This document shows positions 36,515-44,777 of a stretch of DNA of 64,000 nucleotides, one piece after another. Numbering within the stretch: position 1 is the stretch's first letter; every line of letters begins with the position of its first letter. A program made the translations under genes and the position numbers. The stretch lies in assembly GCF_000772045.1 (NCBI RefSeq), contig NZ_CP009754.1:1736001-1800000 (forward strand), written 5' to 3'. The notes below the pieces were generated by a model. That model was not told the origin of the DNA and ran no database searches. It saw nothing but the letters and a program-made list of their open reading frames with translations. Source of the DNA: Streptomyces sp. CCM_MD2014 (lineage in GTDB: Bacteria > Actinomycetota > Actinomycetes > Streptomycetales > Streptomycetaceae).

Positions 36515-36547
36515 GTCTTGATCGTTTCCCCCTCGACCGGCCGGGAC

Positions 36548-37753
36548 CTAGGAAACCCGTTCGGCGACGACCGGCGCCTCGGCGCGCATGGCCTCCAGCG
36601 CCTTCTTGCGCCCGGCGCCTCCCTTCATGCGGTGCAGGCTGTATCCACCGGGCTTGTGCGCCTCATCGGCCAGGTGCTTCAGGATGCCCCTGCACACCGT
36701 CTCCTTCATCTTCGCGCCGAGGCGACCGCCGATGTGGAACCACACCGCGACGTCGGACCTGTTGCCGAACTGGAAGATGCCGGTGCCCCGGCCCAGGCTG
36801 AGGCACTGCGCCCCGAACGACTGGTTGAGGGTCTCGGGCTGCTCCCCCGCCAATCGGCTGAGCACCGTGTCGGCGCCCCGCGCACCCAGCGGCATCGCAG
36901 CCTGGCAGCTCATCCGCAGCGGCAGGCCCGACGGCGCCGCCGAGTCCCCGGCCGCGACGATGCGCTCGTCGTCCACGCTCGTGAGCGTCTCGTCCGTGAG
37001 CAGCCGGCCCAGGACATCGACGCTCAGCCCACTGCGCGCGGCCAGGTCGGGCACGCCGAACCCGGCGGTCCAGACGGTCACCGCGCTCCGCAGCTCCCGG
37101 CCGTCGGCGAGCCGCACCGCGTCACACGTCACCGCCGTCACCTTCGCGTCGGGGCCTTCCAGGACCGTCACTCCGAGCGCTGCAAGCCGCCCGGCCACCG
37201 AACGCCGCCCCCGCCGGTGCAGGTACGGGCCGAGCACCCCACCGCAGACCAGCGTCACGCTGCGGCCCTGCTCCGCAAGTTCGGCGGCGGTCTCGATGCC
37301 CGTCGGACCGGCTCCGACCACCGTCACTGCGGCCGATGGGGGCGTGGCATCGAGGACCGGCACCAACCGCTGTACCTCCTCCAGACCGGCGATCGGGTAG
37401 GCGAACTCGGCCGCCCCGGGCACCCGCGGGTCGGCACTGCCACTGCCCACCGCGTAGACCAGGTAGTCGTAGCCGACCGCGCCACCGCTCGCCAGCTCCA
37501 CACCGCGGCCCGCCGCATCGATCCGCGTCACGCTGTCGACCACCAGCCGAACGCCCTCCGCCAGGACCTCCCGATAGTCGACAACGGCGGAGTCTGTCCC
37601 GCCCACCAACTGGTGAAGGCGGACCCGGTGGACGAAGACCGGGCGCGGGTTGATCAACGTCACGGTCACATCGCCGCGCTGCGTCAGGCGATTGGCCGCC
37701 ATGACGCCGGCGTAACCGCCGCCGATCACCACCACATCGGAATGCTCAGCCAT
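36548..37753 (-). CDS. FAD-dependent NADH dehydrogenase-like oxidoreductase
   Basis: A 401-aa pyridine-nucleotide-disulphide-type oxidoreductase (NDH-2-like). The FAD motif VVVIGGGYAGVMAANRL is at the N-terminus, the NAD(P) motif VTVVGAGPTGIETAAELAEQ near residue 145, and the second FAD contact ERIVAAGDSAAPSG near 275. It probably passes electrons from NADH to a quinone or other acceptor. ATG 37753 has GAGGGAG upstream. It is the presumed target of the ECF41 sigma factor that follows it. Confidence 0.88.
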   Translation of the reverse strand: MAEHSDVVVIGGGYAGVMAANRLTQRGDVTVTLINPRPVFVHRVRLHQLVGGTDSAVVDYREVLAEGVRLVVDSVTRIDAAGRGVELASGGAVGYDYLVYAVGSGSADPRVPGAAEFAYPIAGLEEVQRLVPVLDATPPSAAVTVVGAGPTGIETAAELAEQGRSVTLVCGGVLGPYLHRRGRRSVAGRLAALGVTVLEGPDAKVTAVTCDAVRLADGRELRSAVTVWTAGFGVPDLAARSGLSVDVLGRLLTDETLTSVDDERIVAAGDSAAPSGLPLRMSCQAAMPLGARGADTVLSRLAGEQPETLNQSFGAQCLSLGRGTGIFQFGNRSDVAVWFHIGGRLGAKMKETVCRGILKHLADEAHKPGGYSLHRMKGGAGRKKALEAMRAEAPVVAERVS

Positions 37754-37931
37754 GATGTCTCCCTCGTTTCGAGCGGGTTCGAGCGGTTCGACCACCCGAC
37801 ACCGCCCCACCGGTCCCTGTGACAGGGGGTGAGTCAGATCACTTCACAGGCGTGCCCGTCTGAGCGGACGCGGCCCACGGGGGCCCAGGCTCCTCGCTGG
37901 ACGCGGGACGAGCGCGAGGGACCGATTGGCG

Positions 37932-39146
37932 TCATCCGTCGGTCAGTTGCTGGATGGCCTTGAGCGTCTTCCCTGCTCCGTTTTCGGTCGCCATGTGTTG
38001 TGCCGCTTGTGCTGCGGCTCGACTGTGTGTCTGCTGCTTCACCACTTGGTGAAGGGAGTCGGCGAGCCGTTCGGCAGTGAGGGACCGGAAGGGGATGGGG
38101 TCGGTGGCGGCGCCGAGGGCCGCGAGTCGCCCGGCCCAGAACGGCTGGTCCGCGGTCACCGGGACGGTGACGGCGGGTACTCCGGCGCGTAGCGCGGCGG
38201 CGGAGGTGCCGGCGCCGGCGTGGTGGACCACCGCGGCCAGCCGTGGGAACAGCAGGGCGTGCGGTACGTCCCCGATGGTGAGTACGTCGTCGCCGTCGGC
38301 GGCGAGTTGGGCGCTGCCTGCCTGGAGGATGCCGCGCAGTCCGGCGCGGTGCAAGGCTTGCACGGCGATCTCGCTCAGTCGTTCCCCGTCGCCGGAGGCC
38401 ATGCTGCCGAAGCCGACGAGGACGGGCCGGGGTCCGGCGGACAGGAAGTCCTCGAGTTCGGAGGGCAGCCGGGCGGCCGGATCGTGGTGGGGCCACCAGT
38501 TGCCCACGACGTCCAGGCCGGGGCGCCAGTCGGAGGGACGGGGCACCAGGGCCGTGCTGAAGCCGTGCAGGATCGGCCAGTTCGCCTGTTCCTGCCGTCG
38601 GCGCACCTCGGAAGGGGAGGCCGGAGGGAGAGCGAGGCGGTGGCGCAGCTGTGCGACGGCCTGTGTGTAGACGCGGTCGACCATCCTCAGTGCGAAGCGT
38701 CCGGTGGCCCGGTTGGCGAGTCGGCCCAGTGAGCGGGAGCCGGTGACGACAGGTGGGAAGTCGCCGGTCGGCGCGGTGGGCTGGAGGTACACGCCGAGGC
38801 TCGGTGTGCCCGTGGCCTCGGTGAGGTGCCAGCCGAGGGGAGCCGTGGTGGTCGACAGCAGGAGCAGGTCCGTGCCTTTGTCCACCGCGTCGGCGAAACC
38901 CTGACCCAGGTCGGTGATGAAGGCTGCGGCGGCCTGCATCAGGTCACGTTTGCCCGTGACACCGCCATGCACCCGTGTGTCGGCGGGCAGACTGCGAGAC
39001 TCCAGCCCTGCCTCGCGTGCGAGGGGGGCGAAGGTGTCGGTGGCGGCGAGGGCGACGTCGTATCCGGCCCGGCTCAGTTCGGCGCCCAGGCCCGTGTAGG
39101 GCGCGACGTCGCCGCGCGATCCGGCTGCGGCGATCATGATCCTCAT
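37932..39146 (-). CDS. macrolide-type UDP-glycosyltransferase
   Basis: A 404-aa GT1-family glycosyltransferase of the macrolide/flavonoid-inactivating kind (OleD-like). The N-terminal GSRGDVAPYTGLGAELSRAG and the C-terminal sugar-nucleotide site VVHHAGAGTSAAALRAGVP followed by DQPFWAGRL are present. It transfers a sugar from a UDP donor to a hydroxylated small molecule in the cytosol, often an antibiotic. Its start overlaps the stop of the MerR regulator by four bases, so both are coupled. Confidence 0.9.
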   Translation of the reverse strand: MRIMIAAAGSRGDVAPYTGLGAELSRAGYDVALAATDTFAPLAREAGLESRSLPADTRVHGGVTGKRDLMQAAAAFITDLGQGFADAVDKGTDLLLLSTTTAPLGWHLTEATGTPSLGVYLQPTAPTGDFPPVVTGSRSLGRLANRATGRFALRMVDRVYTQAVAQLRHRLALPPASPSEVRRRQEQANWPILHGFSTALVPRPSDWRPGLDVVGNWWPHHDPAARLPSELEDFLSAGPRPVLVGFGSMASGDGERLSEIAVQALHRAGLRGILQAGSAQLAADGDDVLTIGDVPHALLFPRLAAVVHHAGAGTSAAALRAGVPAVTVPVTADQPFWAGRLAALGAATDPIPFRSLTAERLADSLHQVVKQQTHSRAAAQAAQHMATENGAGKTLKAIQQLTDG

Positions 39147-39943
39147 CGGTTCTCCTCGGAATCGGTGCCGTCACCTGCGTGGCGGGCCGCGTTGGCGTAG
39201 ACCGCCTTACGCGTGTAGGCGGCCAGGCCCGGGCGTTGCTGCGAGGGCGGTACGACCAGAGCGAAGGCGCGCGGGTCGGCGACGAAGTCGTCCGCGATGC
39301 GCCGGTGCATGTCGGGCGGGCAGGAGGTGAACCAGCGTGCGATGTGCAAGCGGTGCTCCTCGGCGAGGTCCATGGCCCGCTCGCCGCAGCTCGGCTCCCC
39401 CTCGTCGAAGGCGGCGAGCAGCTCCGCGCGCCAGGCGGCGGCTTCGCCCATGAGCCGGCGCCAGTCCTCCTTGGTGTGGGCGTCCGCGCGCGCCATCGCC
39501 TCGCGCTGTCCTTCCGAGTGCGCCCACTTCAGCTCCGCCTCGGTGGCGTAACTCAGGTCGAAGGCGACCTCGCCGAACACCTCGAAACGTTCCTCAGGAG
39601 TCAGCGGCATCCCGGTTTTCTGGACCTCGATGGCCCGTTCCGCCACCTCCGCCAGCCGCTGCAGCCTGGCGATCTCCTCGTGCAGCTGCCGCTGCCGGGC
39701 CCGGAGCCGCTCCAGGGGGTTCGCGTGGGGATCCTTGAAGATCGCGGCGATTTCGTCGAGAGGGAAGCCGAGCTCGCGGTAGAAGAGGATCTGCTGGAGA
39801 CGGACCAGGTCGGCCTCGCTGTAGAGCCGGTATCCGGCGTGGCTGCGGTCACTGGGCGAGAGCAGTCCCGCCTTGTCGTAGTGGTGCAGTGTCCGCACCG
39901 TCACGCCGGCCATGGCCGCGACCTGCCCCACGGAGTAGCTCAT
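39143..39943 (-). CDS. MerR-family regulator with TipAS-type domain
   Basis: A 266-aa MerR regulator. The N-terminal HTH is SYSVGQVAAMAGVTVRTLHH, followed by GYRLYSEADL and a dimerisation coil. The C-terminal ~140 residues (EAELKWAHSEGQREAMARAD, then HIARWFTSCPPDMHRRIADD) form a TipAS-like domain, which in TipA binds thiopeptides and other drugs. ATG 39943 is the family start. The glycosyltransferase is translationally coupled downstream. A MerR-type promoter lies just upstream. Confidence 0.9.
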   Translation of the reverse strand: MSYSVGQVAAMAGVTVRTLHHYDKAGLLSPSDRSHAGYRLYSEADLVRLQQILFYRELGFPLDEIAAIFKDPHANPLERLRARQRQLHEEIARLQRLAEVAERAIEVQKTGMPLTPEERFEVFGEVAFDLSYATEAELKWAHSEGQREAMARADAHTKEDWRRLMGEAAAWRAELLAAFDEGEPSCGERAMDLAEEHRLHIARWFTSCPPDMHRRIADDFVADPRAFALVVPPSQQRPGLAAYTRKAVYANAARHAGDGTDSEENR

Positions 39944-39961
39944 CCACCTGCCCTTTCGTCG

Positions 39962-39998
39962 GCACACAGCCTCAAGCCTGACGTAGGGGGAGGGTCAA
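39962..39998 (-). promoter_or_regulatory. MerR-type promoter
   Basis: On the minus strand TTGACC (39998-39993) is followed by CTCCCCCTACGTCAGG and CTTGAGGCTGTG, that is, a -35 with an extended spacer of about 19-20 bp containing an imperfect dyad. This is the shape of promoters activated by MerR/TipA proteins and lies about 20 bp upstream of the regulator gene start. Confidence 0.6.
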
Positions 39999-40103
39999 GT
40001 CGCGCTCGGCCGGACATGGCGAGGGCCGCGTGTACAGGGGTGGCCGCGTGTCGTGGCCTCGCGTGGCAGGCGTGATCGCTCATCTCCACCACACCCTCCG
40101 CTG

Positions 40104-40121
40104 CAACTGTTATTGTTACAG
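40104..40121. promoter_or_regulatory. candidate Rrf2 operator, site 1
   Basis: CAACTGTTATTGTTACAG, a near-palindrome about 20 bp upstream of the Rrf2 gene start. Its reverse complement shares TGTAACA-NN-A-N-C-N-GTT with the site at 40620-40638 before the downstream reductase gene. Confidence 0.55.
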
Positions 40122-40141
40122 CGAGGAGCAAGGGGGATGAG

Positions 40142-40579
40142 GTGAGCGCGAACAGCAGGATGACGGTCGCCGTCCATGTGCTGACCTGGATGGCCCTGGT
40201 GCACGATCGTGGACGCGACGTGGTCACCTCGGACCAGATCGCCACGAGCGTGGCCACGAACCCGGTCGTGATCCGGCGTAGCCTCGCGGATCTGCGGGAG
40301 GCGGGGCTGGTGACGGTGCGGCACGGTGCGGGGGCCGGCTGGACGCTGGCTCGCGCCGCGGAGTCCATCACCATGCTCGACGTCTTCCGCGCGGTGCACG
40401 ACGAGCCTCTCTTCGCCCTGCATCGCGGCGAACCGAACCAGGCGTGCCCCATCGGGCGTGGCATTCGGCCCGCGCTGCGCGACGTCTACGCCGACGCGGA
40501 GGAGGCCGTTCGCCGGGAGCTAGCGAGGGTCACGATCGCGGACGTCCTGCGGGAAACCCTGGCCACCCGCTCCGGCTGA
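40142..40579 (+). CDS. Rrf2-family transcriptional regulator
   Basis: A 145-aa Rrf2 protein of the YwnA-like kind. The winged HTH is seen in TSDQIATSVATNPVVIRRSL, then LREAGLVTVRHGAGAGWTLA. There is a single Cys near residue 100 (NQACPIGRG) and no three-Cys iron-sulphur motif, so it probably senses a reactive compound by thiol chemistry. GTG 40142 follows AGGGGG. It is upstream of and in line with the reductase at 40700, and both promoters share a TGTAACA-type site. Confidence 0.85.
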   Translation: MSANSRMTVAVHVLTWMALVHDRGRDVVTSDQIATSVATNPVVIRRSLADLREAGLVTVRHGAGAGWTLARAAESITMLDVFRAVHDEPLFALHRGEPNQACPIGRGIRPALRDVYADAEEAVRRELARVTIADVLRETLATRSG

Positions 40580-40619
40580 GCCGGCAACCCAGTGCGGCCT
40601 GATTCGCTCTCACCCTTAG

Positions 40620-40638
40620 TTGTAACAGAACCTGTTTC
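40620..40638. promoter_or_regulatory. candidate Rrf2 operator, site 2
   Basis: TTGTAACAGAACCTGTTTC, about 60 bp upstream of the reductase start. Twelve of sixteen positions match site 1 read on the other strand. Confidence 0.5.
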
Positions 40639-40699
40639 ATTGACGGCCTCCGGCGTCCCGGGGGGGGTCGTGGCATCTCACGTACGGAGGTGAAACGCC

Positions 40700-41698
40700 A
40701 TGCTGGCGATCGAGTACCGACGCCACGGCGGCTACGAGGAACTGCAACTCGTGGAGCGCCCCGCCGAACAGGCCACCGGCGGCCGGGCGTCGATCAGGCT
40801 CTCCTACGCCGAAGTGAGCCCCGCCGACGACACCATCAGGGCGGGCCGGATGGATGCTTCCCTGCACCGGGCGCCGCCCCTCGTACCCGGCGGCGGCGGA
40901 GTGGGTCGGATCACCGACCCCGGGGCCACCGGCCTGGCGGAGGGCACGCGCGTGGTGGTCGGCGGCGGTGGTCTCGGCTGGCGCACCGACGGCACCTGGC
41001 GCGAGCAACTGACCGCGGAAGCGAAGCAGTTGATACCGATCCCCGACTCAGTGAGCGACGAGGCCGCCTGTGCCCTGTTCGCCGGTGCCGGATACAGCAC
41101 CGCCTACCTCGTACTGACCCGGGTGGCCGGGCTCAAGGCCGGCCACACCGTGCTGGCACCCGGCATCGGCGGCTCTGTCGGCATGGGCACCGTGGAGGTG
41201 GCCCGCGAGCTCGGCGCGTCCCTGGTCCTGACCACCGCGAGCCGTACCGACAAGGCGGAACAGGCGCGCGCCGCCGGTCACCGGCACGTGATCGACCTGT
41301 CCCGCGAATCGCTGGCCGACGGCGTCACACGCCTCACCGACGGAAGGGGCGCCGACGTCGTGGTCGACGGCGTCGCCGGTCCGCTGCTCGGTGACTGCAT
41401 CGCCTCCCTCGCACACGGAGGTGCCTACGTCGGTGTCGGATACGCCGGCGGCATCCAAGGGACGGTGAACATGACCGACTTGATATGGAAGAACACCACC
41501 GTCCGCGGCTACACGTTCACGACGACCCCGCCCGATGTTGCCCGGGCCGCCCGAGTGACCCTGCTGGAGTGGCTGGCCGCGGGCCGCATCAACCCCGTCG
41601 TCGCTCGCGTGCTGCCACTGGAACAGGCGGCCGAGGCGCAACGTCACCTGATCGAGGACCGGCCCTTCGGCCGCGTCCTGCTCAGCATGGACCGTTGA
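40700..41698 (+). CDS. zinc-independent quinone oxidoreductase / MDR alcohol dehydrogenase-like
   Basis: A 332-aa medium-chain dehydrogenase/reductase of the quinone-reductase subgroup. The N-terminal GroES-like fold holds VPGGGGVGRITDPG, and the NADPH-binding Rossmann motif is GIGGSVGMGTVEVARELGA. The zinc ligands of classical alcohol dehydrogenases are missing. It probably reduces quinones or enones with NADPH. ATG 40700 has CGGAGGTG upstream. An Rrf2 regulator precedes it and a GNAT gene follows after 28 bp, likely in the same operon. Confidence 0.88.
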   Translation: MLAIEYRRHGGYEELQLVERPAEQATGGRASIRLSYAEVSPADDTIRAGRMDASLHRAPPLVPGGGGVGRITDPGATGLAEGTRVVVGGGGLGWRTDGTWREQLTAEAKQLIPIPDSVSDEAACALFAGAGYSTAYLVLTRVAGLKAGHTVLAPGIGGSVGMGTVEVARELGASLVLTTASRTDKAEQARAAGHRHVIDLSRESLADGVTRLTDGRGADVVVDGVAGPLLGDCIASLAHGGAYVGVGYAGGIQGTVNMTDLIWKNTTVRGYTFTTTPPDVARAARVTLLEWLAAGRINPVVARVLPLEQAAEAQRHLIEDRPFGRVLLSMDR

Positions 41699-41726
41699 AA
41701 CAGGCCGAACAGGAGAGATCAGGAAC

Positions 41727-42209
41727 ATGCAACCCCGCGAGGCCGTCACGGCCGACATACCGGAACTGATCCGGCTGCGCGCAGTCGCGCTGGAGGGCCT
41801 GGGCATGAATCCCGGGCCGGCCGACACACCGTGGCGGCGCATCGCCCACGGCTGGTTCGAGGAGCGCATCAACCACCGCGACGACTGCGTCTGTCTGGTC
41901 GTCGGGGGCGAACCCGGTGAACCGCTCCTCGCCTGCGGCATGGCCTGGATCACCTACCATCTGCCCAGTACGCGCTGGCCCGACGGACGCCGCGGCTACC
42001 TCGACGGCATCGTGACCGACGTCCCCGCCCGCGGCCAAGGCCACGCACGCCGCATCGTGGACGCACTGGTCGGCCACCTCCACACGGCGGGCATCCACTA
42101 CATCCAACTGCACGCCAGTAACGCCGGAAAGCCGGTCTACGAAGCCGCGGGCTTCGTCCCGGGCAGTTACCCGAGCATGGACCTCGTCACGGCTCCGCCC
42201 GCCGGATGA
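41727..42209 (+). CDS. GNAT-family N-acetyltransferase
   Basis: A 160-aa GNAT protein. The acetyl-CoA motif is GIVTDVPARGQGHARRIVDA and the C-terminal strand-helix is IQLHASNAGKPVYEAAGF, the usual signature. Start ATG 41727 with AGGAGAG upstream. It is probably co-transcribed with the quinone reductase, suggesting detoxification. Substrate is unknown. Confidence 0.88.
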   Translation: MQPREAVTADIPELIRLRAVALEGLGMNPGPADTPWRRIAHGWFEERINHRDDCVCLVVGGEPGEPLLACGMAWITYHLPSTRWPDGRRGYLDGIVTDVPARGQGHARRIVDALVGHLHTAGIHYIQLHASNAGKPVYEAAGFVPGSYPSMDLVTAPPAG

Positions 42210-42563
42210 GGGACTGCCCAGTCTTTCGAGCAAGTCGGCGACTGGGTCCGCGTGAACGCCCCCGGCTCAGTCTGCGGTGGCCGTCCGGGCGGCCACGACC
42301 TCGGGACATGGCAGGAGTTGACGGCTCCGCGCGCCTTAGGGCGCCGCCTCGACGCCCGTCGAACGATCCCGGCGAGGGCCCCGTCCACCTGATCTCACGC
42401 GCCTGAGCCGCAGAACACCCACGTACCAGGAGGCAACCGTGCCCGCCGAGGATGCTGGTAGGTCCGGCTGTCTGAAATTCCACGACGAGTGCCACCTGGT
42501 GGCTGTTGTGGGACGGGCAAGGGCTGTGGCCTTTAGGATGCGCGCAAATCGCATCCACCACCC
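42210..42563. other. no recognisable gene
   Basis: About 350 bp between the GNAT and the APH-like genes. No frame reads as a known protein. TTTAGGATG at 42531-42539 could be a -10 region for the downstream gene, placed about 25 bp before its start. Confidence 0.3.
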
Positions 42564-43478
42564 GTGGGGGACAAGTTGAGAGAGCTGGTCTGCGTCGCAC
42601 CAGAGGTCCGGGACCGGTTCGTCGTCCGATTCGGAGCCGAGGTGCTGGCCTGGTGTGATGAGTTGCCCGCTCTCGTGGACGGACTCGCTGCCCGCTGGGA
42701 TCTGGCGCTTGTCGCGGCGGGTGGAGGGGGCACCTCGCGCGTGTTCCGCTGCTTCAAGCGGGACACCGGCACCTCGGCGTGGCTGAAACTCACGCCGGAT
42801 CCCGGGATCGCCCGGGAGGAAGCCGAAGCACTGCGGGCCTGGGCGCAGACGCCGTCGGTCGTCACGCTGCTGGCACAAGACCTGGCCGCCGGGGCCCTGC
42901 TCCTGGAGGACGTGGAGCCGGGAGTGCAGGTGAGCCGGCGTGCATGGACTCTGACCGAGGTCGCGGCGCTGCTGCGCGACCTGCGGGCCTGTGCTCCCGC
43001 GCCGGGTCAGCATTCGGTACTGCGGCACCTCTCACACCGCGTCGGCTTCGTGTTCGACTTGACCGACCGCAGGCTGGCAGCGCGCGAGGCAAACGATCCG
43101 GCTGCCTCGAAGGTGCTTCGGCGGGCGCGGGCGGCAGCCCTGGAACTGGCAGACACCGGGCCTGTGGGACTCGTGCATGGTGATCTCCATCCGGCCAACG
43201 TGCTGTCTGGTCCCGGGGACCGTCTGGTGGCGATCGATCCGAGACCGACGTGGGGCGACCCGGATTTCGACGCTGTGGACTGGGCGCTTGAAGGAGTCGC
43301 AGAAGCAGCGGTGCTGGAGGAAAGGATCGAGGAGCTGGCGGCGCTTGTTCCCGGCATGTCTCCTCATCGCGTGCTGGGTTGGTGCCGAGCCCTGGCCGCC
43401 CTCGTGGCAGTCCCCAGAAGGTGTGCGGGGCGGGACGACGCAGAGACTCGGTTCCTCATGGCTCTGGCTGACGGCTGA
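42564..43478 (+). CDS. APH-family small-molecule kinase (APH(6)/hydroxyurea kinase-like)
   Basis: A 304-aa kinase of the aminoglycoside-6-phosphotransferase / hydroxyurea-phosphotransferase family, which phosphorylates streptomycin or similar molecules. ATP-binding Lys75 is in AWLKLTP, the catalytic loop is LVHGDLHPANVL with Asp207, and the metal-binding Asp225 is in IDPRPTWGDPDFD. Start GTG 42564 has no clear ribosome binding site and may be near the transcript start. Self-resistance or a broad resistance role is inference; substrate is not readable. Confidence 0.85.
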   Translation: MGDKLRELVCVAPEVRDRFVVRFGAEVLAWCDELPALVDGLAARWDLALVAAGGGGTSRVFRCFKRDTGTSAWLKLTPDPGIAREEAEALRAWAQTPSVVTLLAQDLAAGALLLEDVEPGVQVSRRAWTLTEVAALLRDLRACAPAPGQHSVLRHLSHRVGFVFDLTDRRLAAREANDPAASKVLRRARAAALELADTGPVGLVHGDLHPANVLSGPGDRLVAIDPRPTWGDPDFDAVDWALEGVAEAAVLEERIEELAALVPGMSPHRVLGWCRALAALVAVPRRCAGRDDAETRFLMALADG

Positions 43479-43499
43479 GTGCTCCGTCGGCCTCGACGG

Positions 43500-43995
43500 A
43501 TCTCGTGTCAAGGCTCCGGCGTCGGCGGCGGAGCGAGTGGGGATTCATGGGCGGCTGGCTGTCTCGGCGGCGTAGGCGTTGTCCTGTCCGTCGATGCGCC
43601 GCCAGGAGTCGGCGGTGTTCTGGTGGTCGCCGAGTAGTCGGCTGACCATGAGGGCGGGCAGTCGGGTGCCGGCTCCACGAGGGCAGTGTCGCGGGCCGTG
43701 ACCCGGAGAGCCGCAAGGTGCTCCGCACGTACCTGTGCGGTCCGTGTCGCGAGCTGGTGGTCGAGGCCGGCGAGTTGTTCGTCGCGCGCGCAGGGCGCCG
43801 CCCGGGACGAGGTGCGTGCGGAGATTGTCGACCACCTCGGCCGGCCGCGTGCCGTCCAGTGGTGCAGGTGGGTGGCTGTGCCGCACTCGCTGCACGGCCG
43901 CCTGCGGGCCGGGTGCCGGCGCCGGCGGACCGTGGTCGGGCTCAGCCGTTCCGGGCGCTCGACCACTTGCCGGTAGACCTGGCTCGCCGGCACGT
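43500..43995 (-). pseudogene. frameshifted remnant, family unknown
   Basis: Three minus-strand frames give protein-like pieces in order: PCSECGTATHLHHWTARGR (a possible zinc knuckle), then VVDNLRTHLVPGGALRAR, then DEQLAGLDHQLATRTAQVRA, and last MVSRLLGDHQNTADSWRRID. This fits one decayed gene with about three indels. I cannot assign the family; a plasmid transfer or replication protein is possible. Confidence 0.4.
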
Positions 43996-44006
43996 TGTGG
44001 ACCAGA

Positions 44007-44432
44007 TCAGCTCACCTCCCCTGGCGGTGAGCTGATCGCGACGAGCTCGATTTCGAAGCCGTCGGTGTTCTCCAGGTAGGCCGCGTAGTGCTGTGTGCCG
44101 CCGGCGTGCGGGTGCAGCTCGGGGAACATCAGGCTCCAGCCGTGCCGGGCCGCGTCGGAGGCCAGCTTGTCGACAGTAGTGGCGTTCTCGACGTGGAAGG
44201 CCAGGTGGTTCAGCCCGGGTCGACGGCGGTCATGCCGGTCGGCCGTAAGGGCCGGGGACCGCTCGAGGACGAGGTAGGTCGGTCCGAGCCGCCAACTGCG
44301 GCCGGTGTCCCAGCTCTGCGAGACGGCGTAACCCAGCGTCTGAAGCAGCCAGCCGAGCGAGGCGAGGGCGCGATCGAGATCGGGAACCCAGATTTCGACG
44401 TGGTGCAGTGCCCCGTGTGTCGGCCGGTTCAT
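44007..44432 (-). CDS. VOC-superfamily (glyoxalase/bleomycin-resistance) protein
   Basis: A 141-aa VOC protein with two beta-alpha-beta-beta-beta modules: LHHVEIWVPDLDRALA at the start, LNHLAFHVENATTVDKLAS in the middle and AAYLENTDGFEIELVAI at the end. Likely metal ligands are His (LHHVE), His (LNHLAF) and Glu (EIELV). Such proteins are dioxygenases, isomerases or antibiotic-binding proteins. ATG 44432 is chosen; the longer open frame upstream is the tail of an IS256 transposase remnant fused in frame. Confidence 0.85.
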   Translation of the reverse strand: MNRPTHGALHHVEIWVPDLDRALASLGWLLQTLGYAVSQSWDTGRSWRLGPTYLVLERSPALTADRHDRRRPGLNHLAFHVENATTVDKLASDAARHGWSLMFPELHPHAGGTQHYAAYLENTDGFEIELVAISSPPGEVS

Positions 44433-44474
44433 GCGGCCACCGCCTCCTCGCACTCGGCCGGAACGCCCGCCGGT

Positions 44475-44741
44475 GATCGCGCGCCGACGTTCCTGAGCAG
44501 ACTCGACGAGCTTGAACACCATAGCCGGGGCGGCGGCCGGACTGCCGACCCCGCGGGTGTCCTCGGTGCGGAGCTTGACCATGGAGAACGTGGACTCGAT
44601 CGGGTTCGTGGTCCGCAGGTGAATCCAGCGCTCGGCTGAGAAATCGTAGAACGCCAGCAACCCATCGTCGTCTTCGGTGAATTTCGCGGCGGCCTTCGGG
44701 AACTTGGCCCGGTGCGTCTTCGCGAACGCGTTCATCAGCAC
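44475..44741 (-). pseudogene. C-terminal remnant of IS256-family transposase
   Basis: The frame reads AKTHRAKFPKAAAKFTEDDD, LLAFYDFSAERWIHLRTTNP, IESTFSMVKLRTEDTRGVGS and AMVFKLVESAQERRRAITG, the conserved C-terminal part of IS256-family transposases, including the catalytic-region motif TTNPIEST. The N-terminal two thirds are missing. It reads straight into the VOC gene in the same frame. Confidence 0.9.
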
Positions 44742-44777
44742 CGACCGCCGGAATGCGGCGGGTGCGCCGCGTGCTGG

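Noticed and set aside
40660..40667. Run of eight G before the quinone reductase
   Set aside because: Within the range expected in this GC content; no coding or structural role seen.
42500..42563. Promoter with TTGTGG and TAGGAT before the APH-like gene
   Set aside because: Spacing of about 22 bp is too long for a normal promoter, so only the possible -10 is mentioned.
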